Position numbers and translations under genes: made by a program
Part shown: positions 14,766 through 24,969 of the stretch, piece after piece
How positions within the stretch are numbered: position 1 is the first letter of the stretch
Layout of the letters: each line of letters opens with the position of its first letter
DNA from: JAAZAI01 sp050942875
Lineage (GTDB): Bacteria; Verrucomicrobiota; Kiritimatiellia; RFP12; UBA3636
Assembly: GCA_050942875.1 (NCBI GenBank)
Contig: JBMNOD010000046.1
Location: 1 to 26,905 of the forward strand
Direction of reading: 5' to 3'
DNA: 26,905 bases
The notes under the pieces: model-generated
Told to the model about the DNA's origin: nothing
The model's database searches: none
Seen by the model: only the letters and a program-made list of their open reading frames with translations

Positions 14766-16427
14766 ATGACAGCACAAGCATTGGAAATGACGCAGACCGT
14801 CATCGGAGGCCTCGGCATCTTCCTCCTCGGGATGAAGCTCCTCTCGGACGGCATCCAGTCGCTCGCGGGAAGCAAGCTCAACAAACTGATCTGCGCCGTC
14901 ACCGACAACCGCCTCATGGCAATCTTCGTCGGCTTCCTGGTCACGGGCATCATCCAGTCGAGCTCCGCGACGACGGTCATGGTGATCGGCTTCGTCAACA
15001 GCGGCATCATGACGCTGATGCAGGCGATCGGCGTCATCTTCGGCGCGAACATCGGCACGACGATGTCGATGTGGATCCTCACGCTGAACATCTCGAAGTA
15101 CGGCGCCCTCCTCATCGGCATCTCGGCGATGGTCTACTTGTTCGCCAAGCGGGAACGTCCGCACTACACCGGCATGGCGCTCCTGGGCCTGGGCATGCTC
15201 TTCTTCGGCCTGGAGCTGATGTCCGAGGGCTTCAAGCCGATCCGCACGATGGAATCGACGATGGACTTCATCACGCAATTCGAGGCGACCAGCACCTCCG
15301 GCTTCATCAAGTCCGTCCTTGTCGGCGTGGCCGCCACGGCCGTCATCCAGTCCTCGACGGCCTTCATCGGCATCGTCATGAGCCTGGCCGCCAACAACGT
15401 GATCGGCTTCGAGACGTCGATCGCGCTGATCATGGGCTCGAACATCGGCACCACGGTCACGGCCGCCATCGCCTGCATCGGCGCCTCCCGCAACGCCTGC
15501 CGTGCCGCTCTCGCCCATTCGCTCTTCAACGTCATCGGCGTGCTGTTCGTGATCGTCATCCACACGCCCTTCGTCACGGGCTGCGAAAAGCTCGTGCGCT
15601 GGATCTCCTCGAACCCCTCCGACCCGCTCAACCTCAAGCTCGCCATCGCCGTCGTCCACACCACGTTCAACGTCGGCTGCACCGTGATCCTCTACCCGGT
15701 GATGGGACTCTTCGAAAAGGTCGTCACCTGGATCCTCCCCGTGCGAAAGGGCGAGGTGAAGTCCGAGCGCTACAAGCCCCAGTACCTCGACAGCCGCCTC
15801 CTCAGCTCGGCTCCCGTCGCCCTCGGGCAGGCGAAAAAGGAAATCCTGCGCATGGGCGAATTCTGCCTCGAAATGTGCGACGACCTGCACCAGATTTTCG
15901 AGGGCGGGCTCGACAGCGCCACCGAGGAAGCCGTCTTCCGAGCCGAGGAAAACCTCGATCTCGCGCAGATGGAGATCACCGAATACGCCAGCAAGCTCCT
16001 CCACGACCACGTGTCGCACGACGTCAGCGCGGCCGCCCGCCGCCAGATCAAGCAGGCCGACGAGTTCGAATCCGTCAGCGACCACCTCCGCAACGCCCTC
16101 AAGGCCTACCTCAAGATCCGCAACGCCGGCGAGGAGCTTACCGAAACGGCCTTGGACGAGGTCAAGGATCTCTGCGTCCAAGTGCGCGCCTATTGCGTCC
16201 AGATCATGGACATCGTCCAGCAAGGCTCCAAGTCCCGCGTGGCCGAAGCGACCGAGCGGAACAAGCAGATCGACACGGCCGCCAAGAACTACCGCGACTG
16301 CCACATGCAGCGCCTGGCCGTCACCTGCACCGAGCCGGTCAAGAGCCTGATCTACTCGGACATCATCATCGCCTTCCGTCGCGCCAACGACCACCTGCTC
16401 AACGTCGCCGAGACGCTTCAGGGCTGA
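14766..16427 (+). CDS. Na/Pi cotransporter family protein with PhoU-like C-terminal domain
   Basis: 553 residues from ATG 14766; the frame is open upstream, but that part is charged and low in coding character. GGAG lies about 15 bases before the ATG, so the start is moderately sure. Two inverted repeats hold the family motifs: QSSSATT (64-70) with GANIGTT (93-99), and QSSTAF (195-200) with GSNIGTT (224-230). About eight membrane helices fill residues 10-335. Residues 350-550 form a cytoplasmic helical PhoU-like domain. This is the NptA/YjbB type, moving phosphate with sodium across the inner membrane, often outward when phosphate is excessive. It is convergent with hemW, with 4 bases between the stops and no visible hairpin terminator. 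Confidence 0.88.
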   Translation: MTAQALEMTQTVIGGLGIFLLGMKLLSDGIQSLAGSKLNKLICAVTDNRLMAIFVGFLVTGIIQSSSATTVMVIGFVNSGIMTLMQAIGVIFGANIGTTMSMWILTLNISKYGALLIGISAMVYLFAKRERPHYTGMALLGLGMLFFGLELMSEGFKPIRTMESTMDFITQFEATSTSGFIKSVLVGVAATAVIQSSTAFIGIVMSLAANNVIGFETSIALIMGSNIGTTVTAAIACIGASRNACRAALAHSLFNVIGVLFVIVIHTPFVTGCEKLVRWISSNPSDPLNLKLAIAVVHTTFNVGCTVILYPVMGLFEKVVTWILPVRKGEVKSERYKPQYLDSRLLSSAPVALGQAKKEILRMGEFCLEMCDDLHQIFEGGLDSATEEAVFRAEENLDLAQMEITEYASKLLHDHVSHDVSAAARRQIKQADEFESVSDHLRNALKAYLKIRNAGEELTETALDEVKDLCVQVRAYCVQIMDIVQQGSKSRVAEATERNKQIDTAAKNYRDCHMQRLAVTCTEPVKSLIYSDIIIAFRRANDHLLNVAETLQG

Positions 16428-16431
16428 CCCA

Positions 16432-17556
16432 TCAATCAAACTCAGCCATGACCGCGTCGGCCACTTCGCGGCCGCGCGGCGTGAGCGCGTAGGCGCCCGT
16501 GGCCAGGCGCGCCAGAACCCCCAGCCGCTCCAGCCGCTCGCAAACGGCCAGACGCGCCCGCCCCCGCGCCGTGGCAGGGTCCGGACAGTGCCCCGAAGCC
16601 AGGCGGAACCGCGTAACGAAGCGCTCGTGCTCGTCCGCTTCGGGGGAAAGCGTCTCGACATCCGCCGGGGGCGCCTGGCCGGCTTCGATCGCCGCCGCCC
16701 AGGCGGCGAGATCGGGGCGGTTCGTCCGGCGCGTCAATCCCTGGCGCGACGACGCCGCCGGGCCGAGGCCGACATAGTCCTCGCCCTGCCACACGGCGAG
16801 GTTGTGGCGGCACTCGAAGCCGGGAAGCGCGTAGTTGGAGATTTCGTAGCGCCGATATCCCGCGCGCGCCAGCACGCCCTCCGCCACGGCCAGCGCATCG
16901 AGCGCCGCATCGTCCGAAGGCATCTGCACGCGGCCCGCGGCGACGTCCGCCGCGAGCCGCGTGCCGTCCTCGACCGTGAGCGCATAGACGGAAACATGGC
17001 GCGGCTCCAGCGCGACCGCCTGCTCCACCGAACGGCGGAAGTCCGCCCCGGCCACGCCGGGGATGGCGGCGATGAGGTCGAGCGAAAGGTTGTCGATGCC
17101 GGCGTGGCGGAGTGCGGACACCGCCGCCACGGTGTCGCCCGGCGTGTGGCGGCGGCCGAGGAAGCGCAGCGCGTCCGCGTCGAACGCCTGGGCGCCGAGG
17201 CTCACGCGCGTGACGCCGACCGCGCCCAGCGCGTCGGCTAACGCCGCGGTGACGTCGGCGGGGTTGGCCTCGACCGTGAACTCGGTCTCGGCCGTCCGCG
17301 CAGGCAGCGCGGCGGCCAGGGCGCGCAGGCCGTCGGCGCCGAGGATCGACGGCGTGCCGCCGCCGACGTAGAGCGTCCGCAGCGCCCCGCCGACAGGCGG
17401 GCGCGACGGCGCGCGCGACGGCGCGCGCAGCGCCAGCTCCCGGGCGACAAGGCCCGGGAAGGCGGCGAACGCCGAAGCGGATGCGCCGGTCTGCGAATGG
17501 AAGCCGCAATAGCGGCATTTCGAGACGCAGAACGGCACGTGGACGTACAGGTTCAT
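16432..17556 (-). CDS. hemW: HemW-like radical SAM protein (heme chaperone)
   Basis: 374 residues, 4-base ATGA overlap with the preceding lpxL copy. The radical SAM cluster motif CVSKCRYC places its Cys residues at 10, 14 and 17, the HemW/HemN spacing, and YVHVPFC is the standard lead-in. GGGTPS follows at 65-70. The C-terminal HNLAVWQGEDYVGLGPAA corresponds to the HemW-specific HN-x-x-x-W region. HemW binds heme and delivers it to respiratory enzymes; it is not a coproporphyrinogen oxidase. A short APSR tandem repeat at residues 45-52 is a local expansion. Last gene of the minus-strand operon that begins with rpmH. Confidence 0.85.
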   Translation of the reverse strand: MNLYVHVPFCVSKCRYCGFHSQTGASASAFAAFPGLVARELALRAPSRAPSRPPVGGALRTLYVGGGTPSILGADGLRALAAALPARTAETEFTVEANPADVTAALADALGAVGVTRVSLGAQAFDADALRFLGRRHTPGDTVAAVSALRHAGIDNLSLDLIAAIPGVAGADFRRSVEQAVALEPRHVSVYALTVEDGTRLAADVAAGRVQMPSDDAALDALAVAEGVLARAGYRRYEISNYALPGFECRHNLAVWQGEDYVGLGPAASSRQGLTRRTNRPDLAAWAAAIEAGQAPPADVETLSPEADEHERFVTRFRLASGHCPDPATARGRARLAVCERLERLGVLARLATGAYALTPRGREVADAVMAEFD

Positions 17557-18602
17557 TGCGGGTGGTCGGCGACCGAACGGTCGACGACGGCGTAAAAGGG
17601 GAACCGGTCGGGATCATCGCCGAGCGGCCACCGCTTCCAGCGCCGGTAGACCCAGAGCCACTGCTCGGGGTGGTCGAGGATCATCCGCTCGAAATCGGCG
17701 ACGATCCGCGTGGTGATGGCCTTGGGCTCAAGCGCCGCGGCCTCTTCGCCGGAGATGACGTCGATGATCGTGAGCCGGTATCGGTCTTCGGCGGCGTTGT
17801 AAAAGACGCCGGCGATGGCGATGGGGATCTTGAGGCGGTTGGCGATGTGCCCGGCGGCGTTGGAGAACGCGGCGGGGAGGCCGAAGAAATCGAGGTAGAA
17901 GCCGCCATCGGACGGATCGGTGTGCTGGTCGAGCAGGAGCGCCACGAGGCTGTTGCGGCGCAATGCGCGCATCATGCCCATCATCGCGCCCTCGCGGGCG
18001 ATCACCTGCTGCCCGGTGGCGCGGCGGAACTTCAGCAGCGGCTCCAGCGTCCGGCTCGTGCCGATCGGGCGATAGACGCTCCACATCGACCGCCCGCGCA
18101 AGGCGATGTACTGCCCGCCAAGCTCCCAGTTGCCGAAATGCCCCGTCACCAGCAGCCCGGGGAAGCGCCCGACGATCCAGCGTTCCATCCGCTCGTCGGC
18201 AGGAACGCAATGGCGCGTAAGCCGTTCGGCGGTGTGGCGGGAGAACCAGAAATAATCGAGGAGCACGAGCGCCGAGTGGTCGAACGCGGCGCGAAGAAGC
18301 GCGCGCTTCTCCCGCGGCGTCTTCGTGTCGCCATAGACGATGTCGAGGTTGGCCCGCGCAATGCGGCGGGATCGGCTGGGAATGGATGCCATGACAACGC
18401 CCACGACGCGGGCGAGCCGCCGCTGGGCGCGGCGCGAAAGGCGCGGAACCAGTCGCGACGGAAGCCAGAGCGCGACGGTCTCCACATAAGGCAGCAGCTT
18501 GCGGCGGAACCGCTGGAACGCGCTTGGGGGGCGTCCAAATGGGGACGATGTGTCGCGTTTCCGGTTCATGGCGGATCCTTCATCGCACAAGGCGTTGCCG
18601 AA
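17534..18602 (-). repeat. Tandem duplication, copy A (lpxL copy A unit)
   Basis: This unit covers the first eight codons of hemW, lpxL copy A and a degenerate msbA tail (plus-strand GGCGTTGCCG at 18591-18600). It is homologous end to end with 18603-19670, and the two abut with no spacer. The pattern is that of a simple tandem duplication. Confidence 0.75.
17553..18569 (-). CDS. lpxL: Lipid A biosynthesis acyltransferase (LpxL/HtrB family), copy A
   Basis: 338 residues. The ATG at 18569 is preferred over an upstream in-frame ATG at 18590 because AAGGA precedes it and the sister copy starts at the same residue (KRDTSSPF). The family's catalytic HxxxxE is HFGNWE, His144 and Glu149. LLVTGHFGNWELGG, SVYRPIG and DQHTDPSDGG are typical. 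A hydrophobic amphipathic N-terminus suggests inner-membrane association. The enzyme adds a secondary acyl chain to lipid A precursor using acyl-ACP. Its TGA overlaps the hemW start, and its ATG overlaps the stop of a vestigial hemW mini-ORF. Confidence 0.88.
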   Translation of the reverse strand: MNRKRDTSSPFGRPPSAFQRFRRKLLPYVETVALWLPSRLVPRLSRRAQRRLARVVGVVMASIPSRSRRIARANLDIVYGDTKTPREKRALLRAAFDHSALVLLDYFWFSRHTAERLTRHCVPADERMERWIVGRFPGLLVTGHFGNWELGGQYIALRGRSMWSVYRPIGTSRTLEPLLKFRRATGQQVIAREGAMMGMMRALRRNSLVALLLDQHTDPSDGGFYLDFFGLPAAFSNAAGHIANRLKIPIAIAGVFYNAAEDRYRLTIIDVISGEEAAALEPKAITTRIVADFERMILDHPEQWLWVYRRWKRWPLGDDPDRFPFYAVVDRSVADHPQ

Positions 18603-18625
18603 GGCACATGGACGTACAGGTTCAT
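18566..18625 (-). pseudogene. Vestigial hemW start fused to msbA tail (19-codon mini-ORF)
   Basis: Beginning at ATG 18625, the reading frame is MNLYVHVP followed by SATPCAMKDPP and TGA at 18568-18566. The first eight codons equal the true hemW start and then the sequence switches to DNA like the last codons of msbA. It lies between the two lpxL genes and shares ATGA with both: its start overlaps the stop of copy B and its stop overlaps the start of copy A. It is the joint of the tandem duplication, and translation through it may couple the two copies. Confidence 0.7.
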
Positions 18626-19655
18626 TGCGGTTGGTTGGCGACCGAACGGTCGATGGAAGCGTAAAAGGGGAACCGCGCCGGATCGTGGTCGAGCGGCCAT
18701 CGCTTCCAGCGCCGATAAAACCAGAGCCACTGCTCGGGGTGGGCGAGGATCATGCGTTCGATGGCGGCGGCGATGCGCGCGGTGATGGCCTTGGATCCAA
18801 GCTCGGCGGCTTCTTCGGCGGTGATTTCGTCGAAGATGGTGAGCCGGTATCGATCTTCGTCGGCGTCGTGGAGAATGCCGATGATGACAATGGGGATCTC
18901 GAGGCGGTTGGCGATGAGCCCGGCTGCATTGGAGAACGCGGCGGGGAGGCCAAAGAAGTCGAGGTAGAAGCCGCCGTCGGAGGGGGGGTATGCTGATCGA
19001 GCAGGAGCGCCACGAGGCCGTCGTCGCGCAGCGCGCGCATCATCCCCATCATCGCGCCGTCGCGGGCGATGACCTTCTGCCCGGTGGTCTGGCGAAACTT
19101 CAGCAGCGGTTCGATCGTCCGGCGTGTGCCGAGCGGGCGATAGACGCTCCAGATCGAGCGGCCGCGCAGGGCGATGTACTGCCCGCCCACCTCCCAGTTG
19201 CCGATGTGGGCCGTTACGAGCAGCCCGGGGAAGGGGTTGTCGGTCCAGTGGATCATCCTCTCGTTGTCGGGGATGCAGTGGTGCGCGAGACGTTCGGCGG
19301 TGTGGCGGGAGAACCAGAAGTAGTCGAGGAGCACGAGCGCCGCGTGCTTGAACGCGGCGCGGAGAATCGCGCGCTTCTCGTCTGTCGTCTTCGTGTCGCC
19401 ATAGACGATGTCGAGATTCGCCTGCGCAACGCGGCGGGCTCGACTGGGGAAAAACGCCATCGCAGCGCCCAAGACGCGCGCCAGGCGCCGTTCGGCTCGG
19501 CGGGAGAGATACGGGACAATCTTCGACGGGATCCAAAGCCCGACGGTTTCCACGCAGGGAAGCAATTTGCGGCGGAACCGCTGGATTGCTTTTGAGGTGC
19601 GTTCAAATGGGGACGATGTGTCGCGTTTCGGCTCCATGCGATTCCTTGCGCTTTG

Positions 19656-19670
<15 letters not shown>
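18603..19670 (-). repeat. Tandem duplication, copy B (lpxL copy B unit)
   Basis: Homologous to 17534-18602 with an offset of 1069 bases at the hemW end and 1068 at the msbA end; the missing base is in the G run at 18982-18988. It includes the real 3' end of the msbA-like gene, lpxL copy B and the first codons of hemW. Confidence 0.75.
18622..19637 (-). pseudogene. lpxL: LpxL/HtrB-family acyltransferase, copy B, frameshifted
   Basis: The reading starts at ATG 19637 with AAGGA upstream and stays parallel to copy A through the catalytic HIGNWE and LLLDQHT. It then leaves frame in a run of seven C on the coding strand (plus-strand G run 18982-18988). Reading one extra C restores DQHTPPSDGG, against DQHTDPSDGG in copy A, and the rest to the TGA at 18622. 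The repaired product would be 338 residues, the same as copy A. The loss sits after the catalytic region, so the broken product lacks the last 120 or so correct residues. A true mutation, slippage-driven switching or a sequencing error in the homopolymer are all possible. Selection on the rest looks intact, so the lesion is recent or artificial. Confidence 0.85.
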
Positions 19671-21701
<2,031 letters not shown>

Positions 21702-21737
21702 TTCCGCTTCCTTTTCCTTTCCTTTCGCGCGCCGCCG

Positions 21738-23612
21738 CTAGGCGTTGCGCAGGCGGTCTCGCCGCATCTGCCGCGTCTCGCGTGGCGGCTCGCTCACCCA
21801 ACCGCCCCCGGAGCCGTCATCGTTGCGCTGCCGGGCCTTCTTGGCGCGGACGACCCCGATGATGGCGAAGAGCTGGGACACCGTCCAGTAGAGGCCCAGC
21901 GCGGAAGGGAACTGGTAGAACATGAAAAGCATCATGAGGGGCATCACCACCATCATCGTCTTCTGCTGCGACGGATCGCCAGCCGAAGGCGTCAGATACG
22001 TCTGCAACGCCATCGTGCCGGCCATCGCGATGGGCAGGAGGTTGACGCCGAAGCCCAGCGTTTCCTTGAAGAGGTTTTCAGGCTCGGAAAGATCGGCGAT
22101 CCACAGGAACGACGCATAGCGGAGCTCGACCGAGGAACGCAGCACCGTGAAGAGCGCAATGAAGATGGGAAGCTGGATCAGCATCGGCAGGCAGCTTGAA
22201 AGCGGATTCACCTTGTGCTCGCTGTAGATGCGCATCGTCTCGGCCTGGAGCTTCTGCGGATCGTCCTTGAACTTGGTCTGCACGTCCTTGATCAGCGGCT
22301 GGATTTCCTGCATCTTGCGCATGCCCTCGGCGTTCTTCTTGTTGAGCGGATAGAGCGCCAGACGCACAAGCACCGTGAGCAGGATGATCGCCACGCCGTA
22401 GTTCGGAATCAGCGAATGGAGGAAGTTGAGCAAGTCGAGCAGCAGACGGCAGAAGAAGCCCCAGGTGCCAAAGCGCATGATCTTGACGTGGTCGGGGCTG
22501 ATTTTCCGGAGTTCGGAGAGCTTGCGGGGACCGACGAAGAGCGCGTAGTCGCGCCGGAGATCCGTGCCGGGCTGAAGGACCGCCTCGGGCTGCAGGAGCG
22601 ACGTCGAGGCGGACTCGATCTGGAAACGGTTCCCGGGCGCGTTCACCACGCGGGACGCCTCGATCGAAAGCCCCGTGGCGGGCATGGACGGCGTCAGGAT
22701 CTGGAGGAAGAAACGCTCGCGCACGGTCGCCCAGTGGATTTCGCCGGGCGTGACGGCCGAAACGGCGGCCGGCGCCACCGGGGAAACGGTCGCCGCCCCC
22801 CGGCACCCCCCGCCGGCCAGGCCGTACATCGCCGAGAAACTGTTTTTCTTCGTGGCCTTGCCGATCTCGACGACATCCGTCTTCCCGTTTTCAAAGACCT
22901 TCGCGTCGATCGCCAGATCCGTGTCGGCGCCGCTGACGCTGAGCCGGCGCATCGGGCCGAGGCGGATCGCGCTGGCCGGCAGCGTGACGGCATTCGTCGA
23001 ACGGTTCTCGAACGTGTCGGAGACGGCGATCCGGTAGCCGTCCTCAAACGCCAGCGAACGGTTCAGGACGAGGCCGCCGGACGTCTCCGCCGTCAGCACG
23101 GCGGAACGGCCGTCGTCGGCCACGACGACGTCGAAGTCCGCCGACGTCCCGAACCCCGGCAGGTTCTCCAGGGAGAGCGTGGGCGCGGCGGAGAAATCGA
23201 GCTCGACGACGCCGTCCTCGGGATTGCGGGTGAGATCGTATTTCAGAAGCTTCGCCCCCTTGACCGCGCCGCCCTTCGACGTGAGCGTGACCACGGCGAC
23301 CTCGTTGCTCAGCGTGAACGTGCGCTCGGGGAGCGCCGGGGCGGGCGGCGGCTCGATCGCGGCGGTCTGGCTCGCTTCGATGGACAGGCCCTCGGGCCCC
23401 GGCGCCGCGACCGCGGCGCCCCCCGGCTGGGCTTCCGCCGAGGCGCCCGGCGCGACGGCCTGCGCCGCGCTCTGCGCGGCGGCAAGCGCCTCGGCTTGCT
23501 GCTGCTGGGCCATGTACTCGCGATACCGCTTTGCGTTGCGGCTGTTCAGTTGCATGCTGCCGATCAAGGCGACAATCAGCAGCGCGACGATGATCTTCTC
23601 TTGCTTGTTCAT
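21738..23612 (-). CDS. yidC: Membrane protein insertase YidC
   Basis: 624 residues, the long Gram-negative form. Residues 5-20 are the first membrane helix (IIVALLIVALIGSM), followed by a Gln/Ala/Pro-rich linker and a periplasmic beta domain (about 95-360). The conserved insertase core (about 375-600) has GVAIILLTVLVRLALYPL, the cytoplasmic hairpin KMQEIQPLIKDVQTKFKDD, and three further helices. A basic tail (QMRRDRLRNA) can contact the ribosome. It inserts inner-membrane proteins alone or with SecYEG. Its ATG shares ATGA with the yidD stop. Gene order rnpA-yidD-yidC is the usual bacterial one. Confidence 0.95.
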   Translation of the reverse strand: MNKQEKIIVALLIVALIGSMQLNSRNAKRYREYMAQQQQAEALAAAQSAAQAVAPGASAEAQPGGAAVAAPGPEGLSIEASQTAAIEPPPAPALPERTFTLSNEVAVVTLTSKGGAVKGAKLLKYDLTRNPEDGVVELDFSAAPTLSLENLPGFGTSADFDVVVADDGRSAVLTAETSGGLVLNRSLAFEDGYRIAVSDTFENRSTNAVTLPASAIRLGPMRRLSVSGADTDLAIDAKVFENGKTDVVEIGKATKKNSFSAMYGLAGGGCRGAATVSPVAPAAVSAVTPGEIHWATVRERFFLQILTPSMPATGLSIEASRVVNAPGNRFQIESASTSLLQPEAVLQPGTDLRRDYALFVGPRKLSELRKISPDHVKIMRFGTWGFFCRLLLDLLNFLHSLIPNYGVAIILLTVLVRLALYPLNKKNAEGMRKMQEIQPLIKDVQTKFKDDPQKLQAETMRIYSEHKVNPLSSCLPMLIQLPIFIALFTVLRSSVELRYASFLWIADLSEPENLFKETLGFGVNLLPIAMAGTMALQTYLTPSAGDPSQQKTMMVVMPLMMLFMFYQFPSALGLYWTVSQLFAIIGVVRAKKARQRNDDGSGGGWVSEPPRETRQMRRDRLRNA

Positions 23613-23875
23613 GATTTCGCTTTTCTGAAAGAGTCAGGCCACTTCCTGAAATAGCCCGGCCACGCCAGCGGCACGGGGTCGTAGCCGGAAGGGCCGAAAG
23701 GCCGGCAGCGAAGCATCCGCCGAAGCGTCAGCCACCCGCCACGCCAAAAGCCGTAGTGCTCGAACGCCTCGATCCCGTAGTTCGAACAGCTCGGCTCGAA
23801 ACGGCAAACCGCCCCGAGATGGGGCGACAGGACGATCTTGTAGGCGCGGATCAGCAGAATCGCCAGCGTCTTCAT
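23609..23875 (-). CDS. yidD: Membrane protein insertion efficiency factor YidD
   Basis: 88 residues with GGAGGAG 4 bases before the ATG. The family pattern is complete: an amphipathic N-terminus (LIRAYKIVLSPHL), the CRFEPSCSNYGIEAFEHYG segment with two Cys, the basic LRRMLRCRPF, and GYDPVP. It is a small peripheral inner-membrane protein that assists YidC. It overlaps rnpA by ATGA at its start and yidC by ATGA at its end, so the three are translated together. Confidence 0.95.
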   Translation of the reverse strand: MKTLAILLIRAYKIVLSPHLGAVCRFEPSCSNYGIEAFEHYGFWRGGWLTLRRMLRCRPFGPSGYDPVPLAWPGYFRKWPDSFRKAKS

Positions 23876-24267
23876 CGGCTCCTCCGCAGAATCCCCTGCC
23901 GGACGCAGAGCCTCGCCAGGTCCTCCTGGACTTGCGGCTGCTTCACGTCGAGAATCCGCCGCCTCGCCAGCACGACCAGATCCCAGGGATCGTCGACGAG
24001 GTCGTGCTGGATGCGGCGGAAGGACTCGCGGATCAGGCGCTTGGCGCGGTTGCGGTCGACGGCGTCGTGGAACGTGCGCTTGGTGGCGACCACCCCGAGC
24101 CGACGCCCCGCGTCGGGCGCCTGGCGCACCCAGGCGACGAGATACCGCCCGGGCGCCTCGCGCCCTTCCGCGAAGACGCGCTGGAAATGCGCATGCGCCA
24201 ACAAGCGCCGACTGGCGGGAAACGCAAGGCGGCGCAAGGAACGAGTCGCCGCGACTTCAGGTTTCAT
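23872..24267 (-). CDS. rnpA: Ribonuclease P protein component
   Basis: 131 residues from ATG 24267. The frame is open further upstream, but that part overlaps rpmH and does not look like RnpA. The RNA-binding signature RNRAKRLIRE is present with the preceding GVVATKRTFHDAV, and FQRVFAEGR is the usual N-terminal helix. It pairs with the RNase P RNA to mature tRNA 5' ends. The ribosome-binding site is weak. The start is 26 bases after the rpmH stop, so coupling to rpmH is likely. Confidence 0.92.
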   Translation of the reverse strand: MKPEVAATRSLRRLAFPASRRLLAHAHFQRVFAEGREAPGRYLVAWVRQAPDAGRRLGVVATKRTFHDAVDRNRAKRLIRESFRRIQHDLVDDPWDLVVLARRRILDVKQPQVQEDLARLCVRQGILRRSR

Positions 24268-24293
24268 CACCAGAACCGGCGCCGGTCCGCCTC

Positions 24294-24431
24294 TTAGGCC
24301 TGGACGAGCCTTATGCGCCCCTTCTGACGGCGGCGGCGCAAGACCTTGCGACCACCGGCGGTCGACATGCGGGCGCGGAAACCGACTTTGCGGACGCGCT
24401 TGATCTTGGAGGGCTGGTAAAGTTGCTTCAT
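24294..24431 (-). CDS. rpmH: Ribosomal protein bL34
   Basis: A 45-residue ORF beginning MKQLYQPSKIKRVRKVGF and ending RRRRQKGRIRLVQA, with the L34 core FRARMSTAGGRKVL. AGGA precedes the ATG by about 8 bases. Length and basic composition are normal for the family; bL34 sits deep in the large subunit. It heads the minus-strand operon. dnaA, often found upstream in bacteria, is not on the other side here; a tRNA-Cys is. Confidence 0.95.
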   Translation of the reverse strand: MKQLYQPSKIKRVRKVGFRARMSTAGGRKVLRRRRQKGRIRLVQA

Positions 24432-24485
24432 GGTAGGAATCCTGAACTATGGACCTGTTGTCTTGTAAATGCAATGCGAGCGAAG

Positions 24486-24514
24486 AATTTAGGAAAAAAC
24501 GCGGAGAAAGTCAA
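24486..24514 (-). promoter_or_regulatory. Promoter of the rpmH operon
   Basis: Minus strand: -35 TTGACT (plus 24509-24514), 17-base spacer, -10 TAAATT (plus 24486-24491). The predicted start is about 50 bases before the rpmH ATG, in an A/T-rich stretch. It would drive rpmH through hemW. Confidence 0.5.
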
Positions 24515-24574
24515 TCAAGGAATTCAAAATGCCCTTTGCCAAGGCAGCCCCCAAGCGATTAAGCGCGCCAGGTA

Positions 24575-24615
24575 TTGACAAAGACACCGGTATTATGCTA
24601 CAGTGTCGGTGTCTT
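24575..24615 (+). promoter_or_regulatory. tRNA-Cys promoter with an inverted repeat
   Basis: TTGACA (24575-24580, perfect -35), an 18-base spacer, and TACAGT (24599-24604) preceded by TG (extended -10). Transcription would begin about 13 bases before the tRNA. A perfect 9-base inverted repeat, AAGACACCG (24581-24589) and CGGTGTCTT (24607-24615), brackets the -10 region with a 17-base centre. Confidence 0.6.
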
Positions 24616-24623
24616 TTCAACAA

Positions 24624-24697
24624 GGCGTGATAGCCAAGCGGTTAGGCAGAGGACTGCAAATCCTTTCAGAGCGGTTCGACTCCGCTTCACGCCTCCA
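24624..24697 (+). tRNA. tRNA-Cys (anticodon GCA)
   Basis: 74 bases with an acceptor stem GGCGTGA/TCACGCC of seven perfect pairs, discriminator U, and encoded CCA (24695-24697). The anticodon loop CTGCAAA reads GCA, and the T-arm is GAGCGGTTCGACTCCGCTT. The U73 discriminator and GCA anticodon are the cysteine identity elements. It stands alone between its own promoter and terminator and is divergent from the rpmH operon. Confidence 0.96.
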
Positions 24698-24732
24698 GTT
24701 TCAAGGCTGTAACAATCAGCGCCAAACCCCTC

Positions 24733-24776
24733 AAAACCAAGCTCAGCGGCACACGGTCGCAAGCTTGGTTTTTCGT
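24733..24776 (+). terminator. Rho-independent terminator after tRNA-Cys
   Basis: AAAACCAAGCT (24733-24743) pairs with AGCTTGGTTTT (24762-24772) around an 18-base loop and is followed by more T. It lies 35 bases past the tRNA. The stem is perfect over 11 pairs, but several are A-T. Confidence 0.6.
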
Positions 24777-24925
24777 TTTCCCATGCTGCGCATCCGCTGC
24801 AAGACAATCCGCAGAAACTCGCTTCAGCTCATGTGATGGCGATGTCGATGACGTCGATTGTGGCCCTTCCTTTTCTGGACAGGGTTTTGTACAATGAACA
24901 AGCAAGTCAAAACGACATGCCCAAA

Positions 24926-24943
24926 CGCCTCAACCATGAGGCG
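24926..24943 (+). promoter_or_regulatory. Hairpin in the leader of the FAD oxidoreductase gene
   Basis: CGCCTCA, loop ACCA, TGAGGCG form a perfect seven-pair hairpin ending 26 bases before the ATG at 24970. No T run follows, so it is not a terminator. It could affect mRNA stability or be a protein-binding site. Confidence 0.4.
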
Positions 24944-24969
24944 GAAACGTCCCGGAAAGCCCCTTTGCC

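Noticed and set aside
14600..16492. Plus-strand frame of 630 codons overlapping the cotransporter
   Set aside because: Arg/His/Pro-rich translation with no domain; the cotransporter frame has QSSSATT and GANIGTT repeats.
17399..17435. GC-rich short repeat inside hemW
   Set aside because: Only two copies of an APSR-coding unit; ordinary local expansion, not a CRISPR or mobile feature.
23872..24474. Longer rnpA start at 24474
   Set aside because: It would overlap the whole of rpmH, and the added residues do not resemble RNase P protein.
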